From an uncultured Aquimarina sp. (GTDB lineage Bacteria > Bacteroidota > Bacteroidia > Flavobacteriales > Flavobacteriaceae): a stretch of DNA of 64,000 nucleotides. The translations under genes were made by a program, and so were the position numbers. This document shows, piece by piece, positions 58,217 through 64,000 of the stretch. The stretch spans positions 186,001-250,000 of the forward strand of contig CANMFM010000007.1 of the NCBI GenBank assembly GCA_947497175.1. The letters are read 5' to 3'. How positions within the stretch are numbered: the first letter of the stretch is position 1; each line of letters starts with the position of its first letter. The notes beneath the pieces are model-generated. The model was not told the DNA's origin. It ran no database searches and was given only the letters and a program-made list of their open reading frames with translations.

Positions 58217-59680
58217 TTACGACAATGCTTTTGCGATATGCTCAATTTCTGCAAGCAGAGCCAAAAGATCTGATTCTTGAGTCAGTGGATTCATGAATGT
58301 GGTTCTAAGATAAAGTTCACCACCTATACGTGTTTGCACAATATAAAATGTGCCAGAAGTGATTAGTTTTTCTCTAATTTCTCCATTTACCGCGTTAGTG
58401 TCTAATGCAACTACACCCCTATATCTGAAATTAACAATATTAGCTTCGGGCATTATGGCCAATTCAAAATTAGGTCTTTCTTTTATAAGTTTTGCAAACG
58501 TTGAAGCTAGGTCATATAAATACTCAATATTTTGTTTAAAGACTTTTTCGCCGAAACTCTTAAGGATAGCATATATTTTTATAGACATCATCAATTTGGT
58601 GCATTCAAAAGTTCGTTTCCCTGAATTATACCATTCCTTGGTTTGTTGCGAATCCCATAAATACTGTGCTTTTTGTTCAAAAGTTTGATAGGCATCTTCG
58701 GCTTTTTTAAAAATCAATCCCGTATTCAATGCCGGAGTCATTAACATCTTATGAAAATCAATGACCACAGAATCCGCTCTAGAGATACCATCTACTAGAT
58801 GTTTATACTTTTCAGAAAAAACCACTGCAGCGCCATGAGCACCATCCACATGAAACCAAAGATTATGTTCTTCTGCAAAATCTGCCAGGAAATTCAAATC
58901 ATCATACGATCCGGTAGCCGTAGAACAGGCACAACCAACCACCGCAATAACATGTAGGCCTTCTGATATCGCTTTATTATAATAACTTTCTAATACACTA
59001 GTATTTATTTTGTACTGATCATCTACCGGTATTTTAATGATACCTTCACTACCCAGGCCAAGGATTCTCGCCGCCCGATCAATACAATAATGCGCTTCTT
59101 CAGAAACCAATACTGCGAGCTTCTCCTGATGCCCCTGTTCCCAGACAGACGAAGGTGCTTTTGCTTTGCGAGCAGCTAACAAGGCCGTAAGATTAGCTAA
59201 CGTTCCACCAGAGGTAAGAAACCCAGAGGCATCCCCTATGGAGTACCCTATTTTTTTGGCTACATCATCTGTGACTACTTTTTCTATTGCGTTTGCAGCC
59301 ATTCCCATTTCATAGACCCCGGTTCCATTACTCAATACATCAGATATTAAACCGGCTAATCCTGATACCAAAGCCGGAACAGCCACCTGGTGCCCCATAT
59401 ACCTTGGATGATGAACATTGATAGAATGTTCAAGAATATATTGAAAAACATCTTTAATATCCGAATCTGATGAAAAGTCCTGTTGCCAAAATGATAGTTC
59501 ATCTTCTGGATCCCGATAAGACAGAACCGGATAATTTATATCTGTTTGAGTTTTTTCCAGATGATCTGCAAGCATATCGACAACAAAATGCCCCAATTCT
59601 CTAAAATCTGAAGGATCAGAGGCTTTTTCTAGTGCACTCGATTTTGGCATTTTATTTTGCATCTTTATATTCTTGATCAA
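58217..59680 (-). CDS. PLP-dependent group II decarboxylase
   Basis: GFLTSGGTLANLTALLAARKAK; HVDGAHGAAVVFSEKYKHLVDGISRADSVVIDFHKMLMTPALNTGLIFKK. Confidence 0.9.
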   Translation of the reverse strand: MIKNIKMQNKMPKSSALEKASDPSDFRELGHFVVDMLADHLEKTQTDINYPVLSYRDPEDELSFWQQDFSSDSDIKDVFQYILEHSINVHHPRYMGHQVAVPALVSGLAGLISDVLSNGTGVYEMGMAANAIEKVVTDDVAKKIGYSIGDASGFLTSGGTLANLTALLAARKAKAPSSVWEQGHQEKLAVLVSEEAHYCIDRAARILGLGSEGIIKIPVDDQYKINTSVLESYYNKAISEGLHVIAVVGCACSTATGSYDDLNFLADFAEEHNLWFHVDGAHGAAVVFSEKYKHLVDGISRADSVVIDFHKMLMTPALNTGLIFKKAEDAYQTFEQKAQYLWDSQQTKEWYNSGKRTFECTKLMMSIKIYAILKSFGEKVFKQNIEYLYDLASTFAKLIKERPNFELAIMPEANIVNFRYRGVVALDTNAVNGEIREKLITSGTFYIVQTRIGGELYLRTTFMNPLTQESDLLALLAEIEHIAKALS

Positions 59681-59735
59681 TGATTTCCTGATAAACCACT
59701 TGGTCTAGATACCTTTGACCTGCATAGGCATACTA

Positions 59736-61064
59736 TTATTTGATGTCGTCATAATGATCATCCCATTCTTTTACTTTAGGATCTCCAAGTTTTCCCACTG
59801 ATTTTGCAACGATCATAGATACGGTAGCATCTCCGGTAACATTAATAGTCGTTCTCAACATGTCCAGAGGTCTGTCAACAGCAAAGATTAACGCCAAACC
59901 AATCGGCAATTTATCTGAAGGAAAGCCTATAGCTTCAAGAACGATCACAAGCATCACCATTCCTGCTCCAGGAACCGCTGCAGAACCGATAGATGCCAAT
60001 AATGCGGTTAATACTATCGTAATCTGATTACTGAAGGTTAGCCCTTCTGGCCATAACACTTGCATAATAAATACAGATGCCACTGCTTGATATAAACTAG
60101 TCCCGTCCATGTTTATAGTTGCTCCTACCGGTAATACAAAACTTGACACCTCTTTATCCACACCAATATGCTCTTCAACTCTTTCCATGGTTACAGGAAG
60201 TGTAGCTGCACTAGAACTTGTAGAAAAAGCCAATAATTGAGCCGGGCTAATTTGTTTTAAAAACCAAAGTGGTGATTTTTTAGTAATTACTGCAACCAGT
60301 AAACAATAAAAAACAATCATTAATAGCAAACCAAAAACTACTACACCTGCATATTTTAAAAGTGCAAGTAAAATATCGGGATCATCAGAAGTAACCACAA
60401 CATTTGCCAATAGCGCAAAAACGGCATATGGCGCAGTAAGCATAATAAGATCTACCATCTTTAGTACAACTTCATTTAGGCTATCAAAAAAGTTTTTCAA
60501 AGGCTCTGACTGCTCAGGTTTTACCAATAACATGCTAATTCCCAGAAAAATAGCAAAAAATATCACCTGAAGCATCAGCTTATTATTACTCATGGCAGCC
60601 ACTGCATTTTGAGGTACCATATCCACAACAAATTGTAGTGGGCCACTTTCTTTTTGTCTTCCGGCCTCTGCAATACGCTCTGATATTTTTGAACTACTTG
60701 CATACTCAGAGGTCAACTTCTCAATGGTTTCAGGAGTAATTCCTTCTCCTGGTTTGGCAATATTTACGATCAATAATCCGATAGTTATGGCTATAACGGT
60801 TGTAATGATATAAATAAGTATTGTTCTTCCTCCAATGGTTTTAAACTTAGAGATATCTTTTAGATCAGAAATACCTTTTATTAGAGAGGCCAGAATTAGT
60901 GGTACTGCTATTAATTTCAATAGATTAACAAAAATAGTCCCCAATGGTGCAATCCAATCTCCTGTAAATCCTTTTCCCCATGAAAGGAACGTCATAATAA
61001 ATCCAAACAATATACCCGCTACCATTCCGATAACGATTTGCCAGTGCAGTGCAATTTTTTTCAT
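59736..61064 (-). CDS. Dicarboxylate/amino acid:cation symporter (DAACS)
   Basis: FSTSSSAATLPVTMERVEEHIGVDKEVSSFVLPVGATINMDGTSLYQ; AVDRPLDMLRTTINVTGDA. Confidence 0.95.
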   Translation of the reverse strand: MKKIALHWQIVIGMVAGILFGFIMTFLSWGKGFTGDWIAPLGTIFVNLLKLIAVPLILASLIKGISDLKDISKFKTIGGRTILIYIITTVIAITIGLLIVNIAKPGEGITPETIEKLTSEYASSSKISERIAEAGRQKESGPLQFVVDMVPQNAVAAMSNNKLMLQVIFFAIFLGISMLLVKPEQSEPLKNFFDSLNEVVLKMVDLIMLTAPYAVFALLANVVVTSDDPDILLALLKYAGVVVFGLLLMIVFYCLLVAVITKKSPLWFLKQISPAQLLAFSTSSSAATLPVTMERVEEHIGVDKEVSSFVLPVGATINMDGTSLYQAVASVFIMQVLWPEGLTFSNQITIVLTALLASIGSAAVPGAGMVMLVIVLEAIGFPSDKLPIGLALIFAVDRPLDMLRTTINVTGDATVSMIVAKSVGKLGDPKVKEWDDHYDDIK

Positions 61065-61211
61065 GCGAATTTTTTAATAATTAAGCCAAACAGCGTCGAA
61101 GATATAAATTAAAAACAAAAAAAGTACATAGAAATTCTGTTTTACTTAGGATTCGATACGATGAAAATCAAAATTAGAGACGTGTTCTCTTTACGTCATC
61201 GTATGTTTTTC

Positions 61212-61256
61212 TAATCATATTTACTTTCTGTAATAGAAAGAAAGTAAATATGATTA
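61212..61256. terminator. 18-bp perfect inverted repeat overlapping the aroC stop codon
   Basis: TAATCATATTTACTTTCT/AGAAAGTAAATATGATTA, 9-nt loop. Confidence 0.6.
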
Positions 61257-62318
61257 TTTTTTAACTGTTCGATTCATCAACCAATAGTCAACAAGAACTA
61301 ATGCTGCCATAGCTTCAACAATAGGAACGGCTCTGGGCACCACGCAAGGGTCGTGTCTTCCTTTACCTTGCATGTTAACCATATTGCCATCTTTATCAAT
61401 GGTTTCTTGATCTTGCATGATGGTAGCCACAGGTTTAAAAGCTACATTGAAGTAAATATCCATCCCGTTAGAAATACCTCCTTGTATTCCTCCGGATAAA
61501 TTCGTTTTTGTACTTCCGTCGGGATTAAAAAGATCATTATGTTGACTTCCTTTTAATTCTGCTCCTGCAAAACCACTTCCGTATTCAAAACCTTTTACAG
61601 CATTTATAGAAAGCATGGCCTTACCTAATTCTGCATGAAGCTTATCAAAAACCGGTTCTCCTAAGCCAACAGGCACACCAGAAATGGCACAACTTACCAC
61701 GCCTCCTACAGTATCACCTTCTTTTCTAATTTGTTTGATATATTGTTCCATGTTGGCTGCCATCTCAGGATCAGGACAACGTACTATATTGGTTTCGGTA
61801 AGTTTAAAATCCAATTCTGTATATGGTTTGTCTAACTTTACGGATCCTACCCCACTAACATATGCGTTTATTTTAAGTTCGGGCAATATTTGTTTAGCGA
61901 TGGCACCCGCCACTACTCTACTTGCTGTTTCTCTGGCAGAAGAACGCCCGCCACCTCGATAATCCCGTACGCCATACTTTTGATCATACGTATAATCGGC
62001 ATGTGATGGCCTATAAGAGTCTTTTATATGAGAATAATCTTTGGATTTTTGGTTTGCATTTTTAATTACAAAACCGATTGGTGTACCTGTAGTAACACCT
62101 TCAAAAATTCCAGAATAAAACGCTACTGTATCAGGTTCTTTACGCTGAGTCACAATAGCCGATTGACCTGGTTTTCTGCGATCAAGCTCTGCTTGTATAG
62201 CTTTTACATCTATGGTTACCCCTGCAGGGCATCCATCAATGACCCCACCGATGGCTACACCATGCGATTCTCCGAAAGTTGTAAGCTTAAATAAATTTCC
62301 AAATGTATTTCCTGCCAT
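61254..62318 (-). CDS. aroC: Chorismate synthase
   Basis: [67 protein letters not shown]. Confidence 0.97.
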   Translation of the reverse strand: MAGNTFGNLFKLTTFGESHGVAIGGVIDGCPAGVTIDVKAIQAELDRRKPGQSAIVTQRKEPDTVAFYSGIFEGVTTGTPIGFVIKNANQKSKDYSHIKDSYRPSHADYTYDQKYGVRDYRGGGRSSARETASRVVAGAIAKQILPELKINAYVSGVGSVKLDKPYTELDFKLTETNIVRCPDPEMAANMEQYIKQIRKEGDTVGGVVSCAISGVPVGLGEPVFDKLHAELGKAMLSINAVKGFEYGSGFAGAELKGSQHNDLFNPDGSTKTNLSGGIQGGISNGMDIYFNVAFKPVATIMQDQETIDKDGNMVNMQGKGRHDPCVVPRAVPIVEAMAALVLVDYWLMNRTVKK

Positions 62319-62604
62319 GAATGCAAATTTTAAGACAAATGTAATTTTTAATCTTTAAAATCGAGGTAGTAATATAATATAAAAAAGATGCTTTCAATTA
62401 CAAAAATTGAATCAGTTATACATTTTGAAGGATTTTTTTGAATATTGAATAGTTTACGTGATTATGCGGGATCGAGAAGTTATTGGTTAATACAAAATTA
62501 ATATATAGATGGATTCATAATGAATAGATAACTATATGCTTATACTAACATAATTCAATACAGATCTTTCTGCTTTTACTTTGTAGTATCATTGACTTTT
62601 ATGT

Positions 62605-63450
62605 ATGAAAAAACGTACTGTTGATCTTGTTGTGGTTTCTGATGTTCACCTCGGAACTTATGGCTGCCATGCCAAAGAACTACTCAATTATTTAAATAGT
62701 ATTAAACCCAAAACACTTATTTTAAATGGAGATATTGTTGATATTTGGCAATTTAGAAAACGATATTTTCCTAAATCTCATTTAAAAGTAATAAAAAAGA
62801 TTATTTCTTTTGCATCTAAAGGCACTGAAGTCATATATATAACCGGAAATCATGATGAAATGCTTCGCAAGTTTAGTGATACACAAATTGGTGATTTTAA
62901 ACTGGTTGATAAACTTGTACTCGAACTAGATGGTAAAAAAGCATGGTTTTTTCATGGAGATGTTTTTGATGCTTCTATACAGAATGCCAAATGGCTTGCA
63001 AAATTAGGGGGTTGGGGATATGACATGCTCATTCTTTTAAATCAGTTTATCAATTGGTTTTTGGTACGTATGGGTAGAGAGAAATTTTCTCTTTCTAAAA
63101 AAATAAAGAACAGTGTAAAAAAGGCGGTGAAATACATTAGTAATTTTGAAGCCGTAGCAGCAGAGTTAGCAGTGAATAACAAATATGACTATGTAATTTG
63201 TGGTCATATTCATCAACCACAAATGAGAGAATATGTCAATAAAAATGGTACCTGCCTGTATCTAAATTCTGGAGACTGGATAGAAAACCTAACTTCGTTA
63301 GAGTATCATGATCAGCGATGGCAAATGGTTCATTATGAAAATAAGCTATATGAAGTTTTTGAGGAAAAGCCTGAAGAAACTGAAGAGTTGATCATCAGCC
63401 CAGAAACCTTAATATCCCATATCAATATAGCAAAACAAATACAACGTTAA
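62605..63450 (+). CDS. UDP-2,3-diacylglucosamine diphosphatase-like metallophosphoesterase
   Basis: VVSDVHLGTYGC; LNGDIVDIWQ; ITGNHDEMLR; WFFHGDVFD; VICGHIHQPQ. Confidence 0.9.
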   Translation: MKKRTVDLVVVSDVHLGTYGCHAKELLNYLNSIKPKTLILNGDIVDIWQFRKRYFPKSHLKVIKKIISFASKGTEVIYITGNHDEMLRKFSDTQIGDFKLVDKLVLELDGKKAWFFHGDVFDASIQNAKWLAKLGGWGYDMLILLNQFINWFLVRMGREKFSLSKKIKNSVKKAVKYISNFEAVAAELAVNNKYDYVICGHIHQPQMREYVNKNGTCLYLNSGDWIENLTSLEYHDQRWQMVHYENKLYEVFEEKPEETEELIISPETLISHINIAKQIQR

Positions 63451-64000
63451 TCCACCAAAGCATGCCTCAAAATTGTAACCGGATGTACCGCTTCTTTTTG
63501 TGTTCCATCCATTATTTGATGCCTGCAACTTGTTCCTACAGCAGCGATAATTGTATTTTCCGGAGCTTTCCTTACCGCAGGAAAGAGTGTTTGTTCTCCT
63601 ACCTGCATGCTAATCTCATAATGTTCTTTTTCATACCCAAAAGAGCCTGCCATACCACAACATCCCGAAGGGATGATGGTTACTTTAAAGTTTTCGGGCA
63701 GATTTAATAGTGCAAATGTACTGTGGATGTTTGACAGTGCTTTTTGATGGCAATGACCGTGTAACTTGATTGTTTTTGCTTTGGTTATAAAACTTTTAGA
63801 ATGTATATTTCCTGTAGCTATTTCTGATGCTAAAAATTCATCAATCAGAACTGTATTTTCTGAAACGGATTTTGCTTTTTGTTTATCATCGGCTAATCGC
63901 AAGTATTCATCTTTAAATGTTAATATTGCTGATGGTTCTATACCTATAAGTGGCGTTTCTTTTGAAACCAAGTCTGAAAAAATCTCTACATTATGATTTG
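63447..64000 (-). CDS. Partial CCG-domain (Fe-S) C-terminal part of a glycolate oxidase/D-lactate dehydrogenase-like protein; open to the right edge
   Basis: GHCHQKALSN; PSGCCGMAGSFGYEKEHYEISMQVGE; frame stays open through 64000 (NHNVEIFSDLVSKETPLIGIEPS), so the listed TTG start is an artefact. Confidence 0.85.
   Translation of the reverse strand, partial: NHNVEIFSDLVSKETPLIGIEPSAILTFKDEYLRLADDKQKAKSVSENTVLIDEFLASEIATGNIHSKSFITKAKTIKLHGHCHQKALSNIHSTFALLNLPENFKVTIIPSGCCGMAGSFGYEKEHYEISMQVGEQTLFPAVRKAPENTIIAAVGTSCRHQIMDGTQKEAVHPVTILRHALVD

Noticed and set aside
1-64000. CRISPR arrays, rRNA and tRNA genes
   Set aside because: No regularly spaced direct repeats and no convincing tRNA or rRNA signatures seen on manual reading; a tRNAscan/Infernal run would be needed to exclude them fully

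Overview
AT-rich chromosomal window, most likely from a marine flavobacterium (Bacteroidota): T9SS sorting domain, TAnnTTTG-type promoters and Aquimarina-like gene content. The taxon is inferred, not tested. Most of the window is housekeeping: GH31 plus glgB/glgC/glgA, thrA-thrB-ridA-thrC, aroQ, xerD, gcvT, aroC, transporters and cell-envelope lipoproteins. The outlier is a compact four-gene operon at 4541-13326 that looks like a bacterial gasdermin cell-death/antiphage system. It encodes (1) a caspase-like peptidase fused to a C-terminal SGNH/GDSL hydrolase, (2) a 278-aa protein whose sequence pattern matches bacterial gasdermins, including an N-terminal Cys, (3) a CHAT-like protease with a His/Cys pair, and (4) an nSTAND NTPase with a transmembrane helix and WD40 C-terminus. 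Other notable observations: an unannotated Thr/Ile-rich leader peptide upstream of thrA (candidate attenuator), an unannotated 50-aa paralog of a small membrane protein, a recurring G/C-run palindrome motif in several promoter regions, a nested-palindrome intergenic element with a probable relic, a gshB-like/N-formylglutamate amidohydrolase/QEGLA (DUF1704) cassette, and several candidate operators and terminators. No rRNA, tRNA or CRISPR array was recognised.
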